A DNA stretch of 64,000 nucleotides from Betaproteobacteria bacterium (GCA_016194905.1 JACQAP010000034.1:112142-176141); one strand, 5' to 3'; shown: positions 54,533-62,608, numbered from the stretch's first letter. Notes: generated from the sequence alone by a model not told the origin. Translations and numbers: made by a program.

Positions 54533-55440
54533 TATCTCCTCACTTTCGACGCAAACAGCCCGTTCGGACGGAAATACAGCGCGACGATCACCAGCAGCAG
54601 GATCGAGGCCTTGGCCATCGAGCCGGTCATCAGGAATTCAAAAGTGGATTGCAGCTCGCCGATGATCGTCGCGGACAACAGCGTGCCGAGCAGGCTCTCG
54701 ACGCCGCCGAACACGACGACGATGAACGTGTCGACGACATACTGCTGCCCCGTCACCGGTCCTGTCGAAGCGAGCATGGTGAACGAACTGCCCGCGATGC
54801 CAGCCAGGCCGCAGCCGAGCGCGAACGTCAGTGCGTCGACCCGTTCGGTATTGATGCCGGCGGCGCCGGCCATGGCGCGATTCTGGGTTACCGCACGGAT
54901 ACGCAGGCCCCAGCGTGTGCGGAACAGCAACAGGTACACGCCGAACGAAACCAGCAGCGCCAGCGCGATGATGAAAATGCGGCTCAGGGGAAACGACGCG
55001 CCGGGAATCGCGGCTGGCGCCCACCCGCCCTGCAGCCAGCTCACCGTCGGGACGCCGACTTCCTTGGGACCGAACACGTGGCGAAACACCTGCTGCAGAA
55101 TGAGGCTCAGGCCCCAGGTCGCCAGCATGGTGTCCAGCGGCCTCTTGTACAGAAAGCGGATCACGCCTCGCTCGAGCGCGAAGCCGAATACGAAGGTCAC
55201 GGCGAACGCAGCCACGATGCCGATCAGAAAGTAGATGTCCTTCAGGCCCGGCATGAATTTCTCGAACAGCAGCGCGGTCGCGTACGTCGTGTACGCGCCC
55301 ATCGCCATGAGCTCGCCGTGGGCCATGTTGATCACGCCCATCAGGCCGAACACGATGGCCAGGCCGAGCGCCATCAACACCAGGATGGTGGACAGGCTCA
55401 GACCATTGAAAGCCTGCATCAGAAAAATATCGAAGGTCAT
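54532..55440 (-). CDS. urtB: Urea/short-chain amide ABC transporter permease UrtB
   Basis: 302 residues, LivH-like, with GLSLSTILVLMALGLAIVFG, MGVINMAHGELMAMGAY and LRIRAVTQNRAMAGAAGINT. Many proteobacterial UrtB proteins carry a periplasmic N-terminal extension of about 200 residues; this one lacks it and is permease-only, which also fits the amide-type FmdE proteins. It partners UrtC. Confidence 0.93.
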   Translation of the reverse strand: MTFDIFLMQAFNGLSLSTILVLMALGLAIVFGLMGVINMAHGELMAMGAYTTYATALLFEKFMPGLKDIYFLIGIVAAFAVTFVFGFALERGVIRFLYKRPLDTMLATWGLSLILQQVFRHVFGPKEVGVPTVSWLQGGWAPAAIPGASFPLSRIFIIALALLVSFGVYLLLFRTRWGLRIRAVTQNRAMAGAAGINTERVDALTFALGCGLAGIAGSSFTMLASTGPVTGQQYVVDTFIVVVFGGVESLLGTLLSATIIGELQSTFEFLMTGSMAKASILLLVIVALYFRPNGLFASKVRR

Positions 55441-55493
55441 CCGGGACCCGACTCCCTTTCGAAAGTAACCGAGAATCCGTCCTCTGCTCCGCG

Positions 55494-55513
55494 CCCGGCG
55501 TTTCGCCGCCGGG
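55494..55513. repeat. Intercistronic hairpin between urtA and urtB
   Basis: CCCGGCG and CGCCGGG pair around TTTCGC in the 125-base gap. Such hairpins after a binding-protein gene commonly stabilise the upstream message and reduce read-through into the permease genes. A GATCAGATC(C/T)TGGC tandem pair lies just before the urtA stop. Confidence 0.55.
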
Positions 55514-55565
55514 TGCGGAAGGAAGATGGCGCAGACCGTCTTACGCGATCAGATCCTGGCTCTGA

Positions 55566-56750
55566 TCAGATCTTGGCGAACGGGTTCGGCTCGATCAACG
55601 GCGACTCGTAAATCATGTCGATCTGACCATCCTTCCTGAACGTGCCGATGCGGGCATGCTTCCACAGGTGGTGATTGGCCTTGTGGAATTTGATCTTGCC
55701 TTCCGGAGCATCCAGCGCCAGGTCGGACGAGGCCGCGACCACCTTCGGCACATCGATGCTGCCCGCCTTCTCGACCGCGAGCTTCCACAAATATACCGAA
55801 ATGTAGCCACATTCCATGGTGTCGCCGACGACGCGGTTGGCGCCGTACTTGGCCTTGAACGCCTTGACGAACTTGTCGTTCGCCGCATTCTTCACGCTCT
55901 GGAAATAGCCCATGCACGACATGAAGCCTTCGAGGTTTTCGGCGCCGACGCCGGACGCTTCTTCCTCCGATACCGCCATGGCACACAGAGCCTGGGTCTT
56001 GCCGGTGATGCCGGCGGCGTTCAGTTGCTTGTAGAACGCGACGTTGGATCCCCCCACCACCGTGCTCCAGATCACATCCGGTTTTGCCGCCTTGATCTTG
56101 TTGATTTCGGAAGCAAACTCGATGGAACCGAGCGGGTAGTAGCTTTCGCCGGCCACCGTCGCACCGATCTTCTTCAGGTGCAGATTGGCGAGCTTGTTCA
56201 TGGTGCGCGGCCAGATATAGTCGGAGCCGATCAGATAGAAGCTCTTGCCTTTGTTCTTGTACAGCCAGTCAAGCGAGGCGATGGCGGACTGCGTGCCTTC
56301 CTGCGCGGTGTACATGATGTTCGGAGACATCTCGAGACCTTCGTAATAAGTCGGGTAGTAGAGCAGGCCCTTGTAGCGCTCCATCACCGGCAACACGGCT
56401 TTGCGCGAAGCCGAGGTGTAGCAACCGAAGATTGCCGCCACCTGGTCTTTCTCCAGGAGCTTGCGCGCCTTCTCCGCAAAAGTCGGCCAGTCGCTGGCGC
56501 CGTCTTCGACGACGACCTCCAGTTTCTTGCCCATCACGCCGCCGGCTGCATTGATCTCCTCGATCGCGAGCTTTTCCGCATCCACCACCGAGGCCTCGGC
56601 GATGGCGATGGTGCCGGTCAGCGAATGCAGGATGCCGACCTTGATCGTGTCTGCCGCGGCCGCTGAACGGATGAACGGCGCACCGGGCAATGCCGCGACG
56701 GTCGTCACTGCTGCTGCGCTCTTGATGAACTGTCTTCTGCTGAACTTCAT
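55566..56750 (-). CDS. urtA: Urea/short-chain amide ABC transporter binding protein UrtA
   Basis: 394 residues from ATG 56750 (AAGGGGAAAGGG site). It has a Tat-type signal, SRRQFIKSAAAVTTVAALPG, then DTIKVGILHSLTGTIAIAEA, GCYTSASRKAVLPVMERYKG and YYPTYYEGLEMSPNIMYTAQ, all characteristic of UrtA/FmdD. It captures urea or short amides in the periplasm. It is the first gene of the large minus-strand cluster and is preceded by the two-hairpin leader. It is paralogous to the AmiC sensor encoded opposite. Confidence 0.94.
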   Translation of the reverse strand: MKFSRRQFIKSAAAVTTVAALPGAPFIRSAAAADTIKVGILHSLTGTIAIAEASVVDAEKLAIEEINAAGGVMGKKLEVVVEDGASDWPTFAEKARKLLEKDQVAAIFGCYTSASRKAVLPVMERYKGLLYYPTYYEGLEMSPNIMYTAQEGTQSAIASLDWLYKNKGKSFYLIGSDYIWPRTMNKLANLHLKKIGATVAGESYYPLGSIEFASEINKIKAAKPDVIWSTVVGGSNVAFYKQLNAAGITGKTQALCAMAVSEEEASGVGAENLEGFMSCMGYFQSVKNAANDKFVKAFKAKYGANRVVGDTMECGYISVYLWKLAVEKAGSIDVPKVVAASSDLALDAPEGKIKFHKANHHLWKHARIGTFRKDGQIDMIYESPLIEPNPFAKI

Positions 56751-56802
56751 GTCTTCCCTTTCCCCTTGAGGTGTGCAGCCGTTCGGCGACGGCGAAAAAA
56801 AA

Positions 56803-56877
56803 CCCACAGGGCGGATGCAATCCGTCCTGTGGGCTTCTATGCCTGGCCCGACCGCGACGTCCTTGTCGCGGTCGGGC
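56803..56877 (-). promoter_or_regulatory. Two-hairpin ANTAR-type antitermination leader of urtA
   Basis: On the minus strand, hairpin 1 (56877-56846) has a perfect 13-bp stem with the hexaloop AAGGAC, which fits the ANTAR rule of A at loop position 1 and G at position 4. After 12 bases, hairpin 2 (56833-56803) has a 14-pair stem with one mismatch. Its apex contains ATTGCA, again A1 and G4, and it is followed directly by T8, so it is an intrinsic terminator. The urtA ATG is 45 bases further. An AmiR-type protein is encoded nearby. Confidence 0.82.
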
Positions 56878-56940
56878 TATGTTGTCTTTATGAATTTCTC
56901 AGTGATCGGGAAAACCCGGTCGAGAAACCCGATGACCATA

Positions 56941-56958
56941 TTGCAAAATCAGGGCCAA
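56941..56958 (-). promoter_or_regulatory. Probable sigma-54 promoter of the urt-ami-ure cluster
   Basis: The minus strand reads TTGGCCCTGATTTTGCAA: GG and GC are separated by ten bases as required, and most consensus positions match. The predicted transcript start (near 56932) leaves the two hairpins in a leader of about 180 bases. It is weaker than the exact match before the guanidine operon. Confidence 0.65.
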
Positions 56959-56999
56959 TCCTGCAACCAAAATTATTCCGACCTCAACAACCCTGCGAA

Positions 57000-57580
57000 A
57001 AATCGGCGGAACAAGTCTGAATCGAAAGGCATTCACGGCAGGCCCCGCGGTTCCGTCCGAGGCATCGCGCGCGTCGTTGCTGCGCCGCAGGCCTATCAGA
57101 TCCACCCAGGACTTCGCACGTATCCGGTGCATATTGCGGCGCAATGGCACCAACTTGGAATAACTCGGGCCATGATACAGTGACTGCGCTATATTTAGCC
57201 TGCTGAGGCAGAATCGATGCAGAATCACTGTGCGCGCTGATTGGCGGTGGAGCGCGCGCATCACCTGTCGAGCGGGTCCGGGATTTGCTCGATATTAAAG
57301 CCGGCAAACAAAGCGATCGTACGCAAGATCGTCCGCCAGGATATGGAGTTCTACGAATACCGGACCGATGCAAGGAGGCATCGGCGTGTCGCGTCCGACA
57401 CGGCGTCCCGTTCCGGACATTTGGCTTTCATCGTGCACGGTGCATTGCCGTCCGTGCCCCCCAGCGCAAAGATGCGCCGCTAGTCCGCATTCAGCCGGGC
57501 CGCACCGGCGTGCTCATCGTTCCGACAACCCGAACAACGCGCGCGGGTCGCAAGACCCCGCTGGAAAATTCACGACACAG
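57000..57580. other. Divergent upstream region without a gene
   Basis: About 580 bases between the urt promoter and amiC. All frames give only short, unconvincing peptides. It contains a small ATTGCGGCGCAAT palindrome near 57133-57145, but no enhancer site that I can call with confidence. It probably holds the activator sites and the amiC promoter. Confidence 0.5.
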
Positions 57581-58741
57581 ATGATGAAAGCCAAATCCAA
57601 CGAGCCGATTCGCATTGGCGTTCTGTTCTCGGAGACCGGGGTCACCTCGGTGATCGAAAAATCCGAGCGCATGGGCACGCTACTGGCAATCCAGGAGATA
57701 AACGACGCCGGCGGCATCAACGGACGCGAATTGCAGGCGGTCAGTTACGATCCGGAGTCACGGCCGGCAAGGTTCGCCGCGCTTGCCGAGAAGCTGATTC
57801 TCGAGGATCGCGTCCATGTCATCCTCGGCTGCTACATGTCGAGCACGCGCAAGGCCGTGATCCCGGTGGTGGAGCGATGGAATGCACTGCTGATGTACCC
57901 AACCCTCTACGAAGGGTTCGAATATTCGCGCAACGTCATCTACACCGGCGCGGCACCGAATCAGAACAGCGTGCAGCTCGCGGAATTCATGCTGCGCGAA
58001 TTCGGTTCGCGCGTATTCATGGTCGGTTCCGACTATATCTACCCGTACGAATCCAATCGCATCATGAGCGACCTGATCCTGGAGCGCGGCGGGGAGAAAG
58101 TCGGAGAAACCTATCTGCCGCTGGATGCGCCGTGGGAGGACTACCTGGCGCTCGCGAAGAAGATCAAGCAGGCGGGACCGGATTTCATTTTCTCCACCGT
58201 CGTCGGCGACGGCACTGCGCTGCTGCATCGCGCTTACGCCCAGCTCAAGCTCGATCCGGCGGACATGCCGATCGCGAGCCTGACGACCTGCGAAGCGGAA
58301 ATCAAGCAGATGGGCGCGGACATCGCCGAGGGCCACATCACTTCCGCCCCTTACTTCCAGTCGATCACCACCGACGAGAACCGCCAGTGCGTGGCCCGTT
58401 GCAAGGCCCGCTTCGGGGACGACATCGTTACCAACCAGTGCTGGGAGGCGGCTTACTTCCAGACGCATCTGCTGGCAAGCGCAATGCGACGCATGAACTG
58501 CGACAGCGTACCGGATTTGTTGCGCGTGCTGCCCGGATCGGAATTCGCCGCGCCGCAGGGCAAGGTTCGCATCGACGAACACAACCATCACACCTACCTG
58601 CGTCCGCGCATCGGCAGGATCAACGCGAACGGCCAGTTCGACATCATCGAAGAAGGCCGCCATTGGGTGCGCCCCGATCCCTATCTCGTGTCCCACACCC
58701 TGCAGGACTGGTCGGCGCGGGTGCAGGTCAACTCGCGCTAG
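57581..58741 (+). CDS. amiC: AmiC-type amide sensor and negative regulator
   Basis: 386 residues without a signal peptide. This type-1 periplasmic-binding fold is used in the cytoplasm: EPIRIGVLFSETGVTSVIEK, GCYMSSTRKAVIPVVERWNA, LLMYPTLYEGFEYSRNVIYT and FSTVVGDGTALLHRAYAQ. It strongly resembles AmiC of Pseudomonas and the UrtA binding protein opposite. AmiC sequesters AmiR until an amide binds. The start is ATG 57581 or 57584; no clear ribosome site. It is followed nine bases later by the ANTAR gene. Confidence 0.9.
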   Translation: MMKAKSNEPIRIGVLFSETGVTSVIEKSERMGTLLAIQEINDAGGINGRELQAVSYDPESRPARFAALAEKLILEDRVHVILGCYMSSTRKAVIPVVERWNALLMYPTLYEGFEYSRNVIYTGAAPNQNSVQLAEFMLREFGSRVFMVGSDYIYPYESNRIMSDLILERGGEKVGETYLPLDAPWEDYLALAKKIKQAGPDFIFSTVVGDGTALLHRAYAQLKLDPADMPIASLTTCEAEIKQMGADIAEGHITSAPYFQSITTDENRQCVARCKARFGDDIVTNQCWEAAYFQTHLLASAMRRMNCDSVPDLLRVLPGSEFAAPQGKVRIDEHNHHTYLRPRIGRINANGQFDIIEEGRHWVRPDPYLVSHTLQDWSARVQVNSR

Positions 58742-58750
58742 GTCCATGCG

Positions 58751-59362
58751 ATGAAAAGCGGCGGGACCTCACGGCTGTTGCGCGAGTTGCGATCGCTCCG
58801 CGTCGTGGTCTTCCATCCGGAAGATCAGGACGGCCAGGAGCTGATCGGTCAGCTCGGCCGCATCGGCTGTCAGGTCAAGGCATTCTGGCCGCCGCTCGAG
58901 AAGCTGCCGGAGGAAGCAGATCTGGTGTTCTTCGCGATGCGCCCGGAAGTGCTGTCGATGGGCCTGCCATGGCTGCGGCGCGATGGCTCCCTGCCGGTGA
59001 TCCCGGTCGTGACTTACGAGAATCCGGTCATCGTCGAGGCGGTGCTGCAACTGAATGCGTTCAGCGTGATCGGCTCACCGGTGAAATCATCAGGACTGCT
59101 GACTGCAATTGCCGTTGCGGTCAGCCAGGCGGAGAAGTCTCGCACCCGGGAGAAATACGTGGTGCGTCTGGAGCAAAGATTGACCGCGCAGCGCAAGATC
59201 GCCAAGGCCAAGGCGATCCTGATGACATCGCGGCATATCTCGGAGGAGGAAGCCTACGATCTTATCCGCAATCGCGCGATGACCAAACGCGTGACGACAG
59301 AGGAAATCGCGGACGCGGTGATCAAGGCGAACGAAATACTGGGAATGGATGTAAAGACCTGA
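58751..59362 (+). CDS. amiR: AmiR-type ANTAR antitermination protein
   Basis: 203 residues. Residues 1-125 are a pseudo-receiver (VVVFHPEDQDGQELIGQLGR with no phospho-acceptor set), then a coiled coil (REKYVVRLEQRLTAQRKIAK). The C-terminal ANTAR helices AKAILMTSRHISEEEAYDLI, RNRAMTKRVTTEEIADAVIK end the protein. ANTAR proteins bind paired hexaloop hairpins and prevent termination. The matching RNA is in the urtA leader. Released by amide-bound AmiC, it should switch on transport, amidase and urease genes. Confidence 0.92.
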   Translation: MKSGGTSRLLRELRSLRVVVFHPEDQDGQELIGQLGRIGCQVKAFWPPLEKLPEEADLVFFAMRPEVLSMGLPWLRRDGSLPVIPVVTYENPVIVEAVLQLNAFSVIGSPVKSSGLLTAIAVAVSQAEKSRTREKYVVRLEQRLTAQRKIAKAKAILMTSRHISEEEAYDLIRNRAMTKRVTTEEIADAVIKANEILGMDVKT

Positions 59363-59363
59363 G

Positions 59364-59430
59364 TCCCCCTCTCCCTAGCCCTCTGCTCGGCTTCAAGTGT
59401 TCCCTTGTCCCGCGAGGGGAGAGGGGGTAC
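59364..59430. repeat. CCCTCTCCC palindromic repeat, inverted copy of 41765-41828
   Basis: CCCCCTCTCCCTAGCCCTCT, then GCTCGGCTTCAAGTGTTCCC and a closing GGGGAGAGGGGG. It is about 90 percent identical by eye to the reverse complement of the block at 41765-41828. It overlaps the last codons of the patatin-like gene, whose C-terminus SPLAGQGNT comes from the repeat. Confidence 0.8.
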
Positions 59431-60577
59431 CGATGAATTTCATGACTTCCTCCCGCCTCGCCATCGTGTCCTTGTAGCCCAGCGCAATCAGCGCACGACA
59501 ATAGGCCGGTTCGAACAACAGATAACTCGTCAGTGTCGCGCCACCGGTGCGTGCCGCACCGAGTCCGCGCAACAGAAAACGGATCGAGCGCGGCAGCTCG
59601 TGTGAATAGTGCGCCGCAATGCGATCGATTTCCTCGCTCGGAGAGATCACCAGAACATCAACTTCGCGCAACTGCATGTTGTGTTTGTCGCGCTCTTCGC
59701 GGGGAATCAGTCTGATGGTTTTGTTGATGCGCTGCAGACGTTCGATGTCGACTTCCAGGCTGTCGAGAAAAATACTGTTCAGCGCGTGCCCTGCTATCTG
59801 CGCAAGTGACGGATAACTGCTCATCTTCACTCGCTGCGGCGAGTTCTGCATCTGGCGCCCGACACCGATGACGACTACGCGATCCGCACCCAGATGCAGC
59901 GCGGGACTGATCGGCGCAATCTGGCGCATGCTGCCGTCGCCGAAGAATTCGCGCCGCAGCGGCACCGCGGGAAAAATGAAGGGCAGCGCGCTGGACGCCA
60001 GCAGATGTTCGAAGTCGATGATTTCCGGAACGCCGATCCGCCGCGCCCGCTGCCAACCGGCCAGTCCCGGCACGCTCTGGAAGAAACTCACCGATTGTCC
60101 CGAAGCGTAACCGGATACCGTGATCGACAACGCATAGAGCGCGCCGGCATCGATGCTGCGACGAATGCCGCCAAGGTCCAGGCGCTCCCGCAGCAGTTGC
60201 GAGAGCGGCGTGTTGTCCAGCAGGGAACTGGGATTGTTCTTGCCTAGGCCGCCCATCAGCATCGCCAGGAACCAGCGCATACCGGTGCCGAACACACCCA
60301 GCACGTCGGACCGGTACACCTGGTCGACGTGGAAGTATTTCCAGATCAGCAGCATCTGGCGAACGGCGCGGTGAAAATCGGTTGCGTTGGATGCGAGCGC
60401 CGCAGCGTTCACGGCACCGGCTGACGTGCCGCAAATTATCGAAAACGGATTGGGGGCTCCGCGCGGCAACATATGGGATACGGCGCGCAGGAAACCGACC
60501 TGATAGGCGGCGCGTGCGCCGCCCCCCGTCAGGATCAGACCAACCTTGGCTGGGGACGAATTTTGATTGTCCAACAT
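59393..60577 (-). CDS. Patatin-like phospholipase
   Basis: 394 residues. The Ser-Asp dyad motifs are clear: oxyanion loop GGGARAAY (18-25), nucleophile elbow GTSAG (Ser 52) and DG-containing FFGDGSMRQ. A lipid acyl-hydrolase acting at membranes is likely. The C-terminal region has a long amphipathic part (RIAAHYSHELPRSIRFLLRG). The last ten residues are encoded by a dispersed repeat and are probably not part of the fold. It is followed upstream by a small ORF on the same strand. Confidence 0.9.
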   Translation of the reverse strand: MLDNQNSSPAKVGLILTGGGARAAYQVGFLRAVSHMLPRGAPNPFSIICGTSAGAVNAAALASNATDFHRAVRQMLLIWKYFHVDQVYRSDVLGVFGTGMRWFLAMLMGGLGKNNPSSLLDNTPLSQLLRERLDLGGIRRSIDAGALYALSITVSGYASGQSVSFFQSVPGLAGWQRARRIGVPEIIDFEHLLASSALPFIFPAVPLRREFFGDGSMRQIAPISPALHLGADRVVVIGVGRQMQNSPQRVKMSSYPSLAQIAGHALNSIFLDSLEVDIERLQRINKTIRLIPREERDKHNMQLREVDVLVISPSEEIDRIAAHYSHELPRSIRFLLRGLGAARTGGATLTSYLLFEPAYCRALIALGYKDTMARREEVMKFIGTPSPLAGQGNT

Positions 60578-60613
60578 GGGGCCCGCCCGATTAAGCCGGA
60601 CCGGTTGCCGTCG

Positions 60614-60886
60614 TTATTGCTCTTTCTGTTCTGCGCGGGCCGATTCAATGGCTGGCTGGACCAGTTCGAGCGCATCGCGCAACGTGTCTTCGGAAAGGTC
60701 ATTCAGCGCGTGGGCGAGAATATCGGCGACCGCGTACGTATCTTCCGGCAACGATTCACTGTCGAGATTGGCGACAAATACCGCGGCGGCGCCGGTGGCG
60801 CGCAGAAGTGCCTGCCGTTCGCTCATCAGCATTTCAATTTCCGCGCGCAGCATGGCGATTTCCTGCGCGTGTTGTTCGTTGCTCAT
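60614..60886 (-). CDS. Small hypothetical protein, helical
   Basis: 90 residues starting MSNEQHAQEIAMLRAEIEML with a GGGAGGGGT ribosome site. The first half is a coiled-coil-like helix, the second acidic (LPEDTYAVADILAHALNDLS). It lies 36 bases before the patatin-like gene on the same strand, so the two are probably one unit. I do not recognise the family. Confidence 0.65.
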   Translation of the reverse strand: MSNEQHAQEIAMLRAEIEMLMSERQALLRATGAAAVFVANLDSESLPEDTYAVADILAHALNDLSEDTLRDALELVQPAIESARAEQKEQ

Positions 60887-61021
60887 ACCCCTCCCTGCCG
60901 CTCGTTGTTAAAGTCATGATGCCACAAGGCTTTTCGCAGAGCCAGCAATGCCTGCGGGAAGGACTTGAGACTGCTGTCAAAACTCAGGCTGCAAGGCGCG
61001 CGGACATGCTCCCGAAGTCCA

Positions 61022-61354
61022 TTAGTGCAACCGGATGACGTTGGACGGTGGAGCTGCAATGACCGGCAGGTTGAGTGCCAGCAACTGCCGGCCAATCACG
61101 GTTATGGAACCTTCGATGCGGTTGTTACCGGTATCGCTGAACTCGAATTCGTAAGTGCGCTGGAACCCTCTGCGGCCCTCGTCGTCGCGTCCGAGCCGGA
61201 TTCGCTTCATGGCAACCGTCCAGTCGAGCAGTTGCACACCTTCGGCTTCGCAGGCCCTGCGTGCTCCGTCGAGCGCGGCATCGCGCGCGCGCAGGCTGTC
61301 CAGCCAGAACCAGCCGCCGGCGAGGAAGATGAGAAGGGCGGTGAGTTCGATCAT
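61022..61354 (-). CDS. DUF3301 family protein
   Basis: 110 residues. One N-terminal membrane helix (MIELTALLIFLAGGWFWLDS) is followed by ARDAALDGARRACEAEGVQL, LDWTVAMKRIRLGRDDEGR and RTYEFEFSDTGNNRIEGSIT. This is the DUF3301 pattern; the function is unknown and the protein is probably anchored in the inner membrane facing the cytoplasm. It lies on the same strand as ybaK, across element G. Confidence 0.85.
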   Translation of the reverse strand: MIELTALLIFLAGGWFWLDSLRARDAALDGARRACEAEGVQLLDWTVAMKRIRLGRDDEGRRGFQRTYEFEFSDTGNNRIEGSITVIGRQLLALNLPVIAAPPSNVIRLH

Positions 61355-61361
61355 TTGAATT

Positions 61362-61495
61362 CCGTGACGGCGTGACGGTCGTGACGACGCGATGTATGCA
61401 AGAGGAAAACGAAAGTGTTCATTGCTAAGAAAGAAATGCTTGCCCAATCCCCGTTTCTTACGGCTTTGACCTTGCCTCGTCACGCCGTCACGTTT
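61362..61495. repeat. Inverted-arm element G (GTGACGGC class)
   Basis: The left arm (61362-61390) reads CCGTGACGGCGTGACGGTCG then TGACGACG. The right arm (61475-61495) is CTCGTCACGCCGTCACG. About 85 bases lie between. The right arm contains the TGA stop codon of ybaK. Same architecture as elements A-F with a different unit. Confidence 0.8.
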
Positions 61496-61979
61496 CTTTA
61501 ATTCCCACCTTGACCATCTTCGGCGCGAGCATGCGAACAACTTCCCGTGGCGCGATGCCGACCAGGTAGCCGCGCTTGCCGCCATTGATGTAGATCTTCG
61601 GCAACTCCAGTATGGTTTCTTCCATATAGACCGGCATTCTCTTGCGCGTACCGAAAGGCGAGGTGCCGCCGACCACGTAACCGGAATGTCGGTTTGCCGC
61701 ATCGGGATTGCAAGGGGCGATGGTCTTGACGCCGATAATTCTCGCCAGTTCCCTGGTGGAAACCTTCAAGTCGCCATGCATCAGCACGACGAGTGGGTTC
61801 CTGTCGTCGTCCTCCATGACCAGCGTCTTCACCACGGTGTGCTCGGGCACGCCGAGTTCGCGGGCCGATACCGCCGTACCTCCCTTTTCTTCGTAATCGT
61901 AAAGGTGATCGGTGAACTCGACCTTGTTGGCGCGCAGTTCGCGTACCGCAGCCGTTACCGGCGTCTTTTCCTTGCTCAT
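61488..61979 (-). CDS. ybaK: Cys-tRNA(Pro) deacylase YbaK
   Basis: 163 residues of the YbaK/ProX editing family: KTPVTAAVRELRANKVEFTD, VVKTLVMEDDDRNPLVVLMH with the conserved Lys, and GGTSPFGTRKRMPVYMEETI. It removes cysteine from mischarged tRNA-Pro in trans. Its ATG overlaps the Nudix stop (ATGA), so it is translationally coupled to that gene. The stop is within element G. Confidence 0.93.
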   Translation of the reverse strand: MSKEKTPVTAAVRELRANKVEFTDHLYDYEEKGGTAVSARELGVPEHTVVKTLVMEDDDRNPLVVLMHGDLKVSTRELARIIGVKTIAPCNPDAANRHSGYVVGGTSPFGTRKRMPVYMEETILELPKIYINGGKRGYLVGIAPREVVRMLAPKMVKVGIKET

Positions 61980-62608
61980 CGCCCGGGACCCGCGGACAGT
62001 ATCTGGTAAAGGCTGTACAACATGCCCGCCGTGGCTCCCCAGATGTTGCGCCCGCCATACGGCATCGAATAGTAATAGCGCGTGCGTCCATTGCGCACGT
62101 CGCTGTGGCGCCGATGGTTGGCGGGGTCGAGAAAAAACCCGAGGGGCACCTCGAAGACATCGGCCACTTCGAAAGGATCGGGCTTCAGTTCGAACGGAGG
62201 CTCCACCCAGCCGACCACCGGTGTCACGCGAAACCCCGAGGGGATGTCGTATTCGGGAAGCCGGCCGATGATTTCAACCCGCGACCGGCTCAAACCGGTT
62301 TCCTCCTCCGCCTCCCTCAACGCCGTGGCAATGCGATCGGCATCGCCTTCGTCGACCCGTCCGCCGGGAAAGCTGATCTGGCCGGCATGGTCGTACAGAT
62401 GCGCAGTGCGCTGGGTAAACATCAGCGTCAGGCCCCCGGGCTGATTGACTATCGGCACCAGCACGGCGGCGGGCACCGGCTTGTGCTCAGGCGGATGGAC
62501 GTAGAGTGGGAAATTCGTATCTTCCCGCGGACTATCATGGCCACCCAGACGCTCCGCGAGCCAGTCGCGGCTGTATTGCGAATATTTGACGTTGCCTGAT
62601 TGAGACAC
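61976..62608 (-). CDS. CoA-type Nudix hydrolase
   Basis: About 210 residues. It has the NuCoA-like LMFTQRTAHLYDHAGQISFP followed by the Nudix box GGRVDEGDADRIATALREAE then EETGL, and a late RYYYSMPYGGRNIWGATAGM region. The family cleaves coenzyme A or related pyrophosphates. The start is uncertain: I prefer GTG 62608 (VSQSGNVKYS); an ATG at 62731 would translate the divergent promoter region. Coupled to ybaK. Confidence 0.85.
   Translation of the reverse strand: MSQSGNVKYSQYSRDWLAERLGGHDSPREDTNFPLYVHPPEHKPVPAAVLVPIVNQPGGLTLMFTQRTAHLYDHAGQISFPGGRVDEGDADRIATALREAEEETGLSRSRVEIIGRLPEYDIPSGFRVTPVVGWVEPPFELKPDPFEVADVFEVPLGFFLDPANHRRHSDVRNGRTRYYYSMPYGGRNIWGATAGMLYSLYQILSAGPGR

Noticed and set aside
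57130..57165. NtrC-type enhancer site upstream of urt
   Set aside because: The GCACCAACTTGG segment matches only one half of the consensus.
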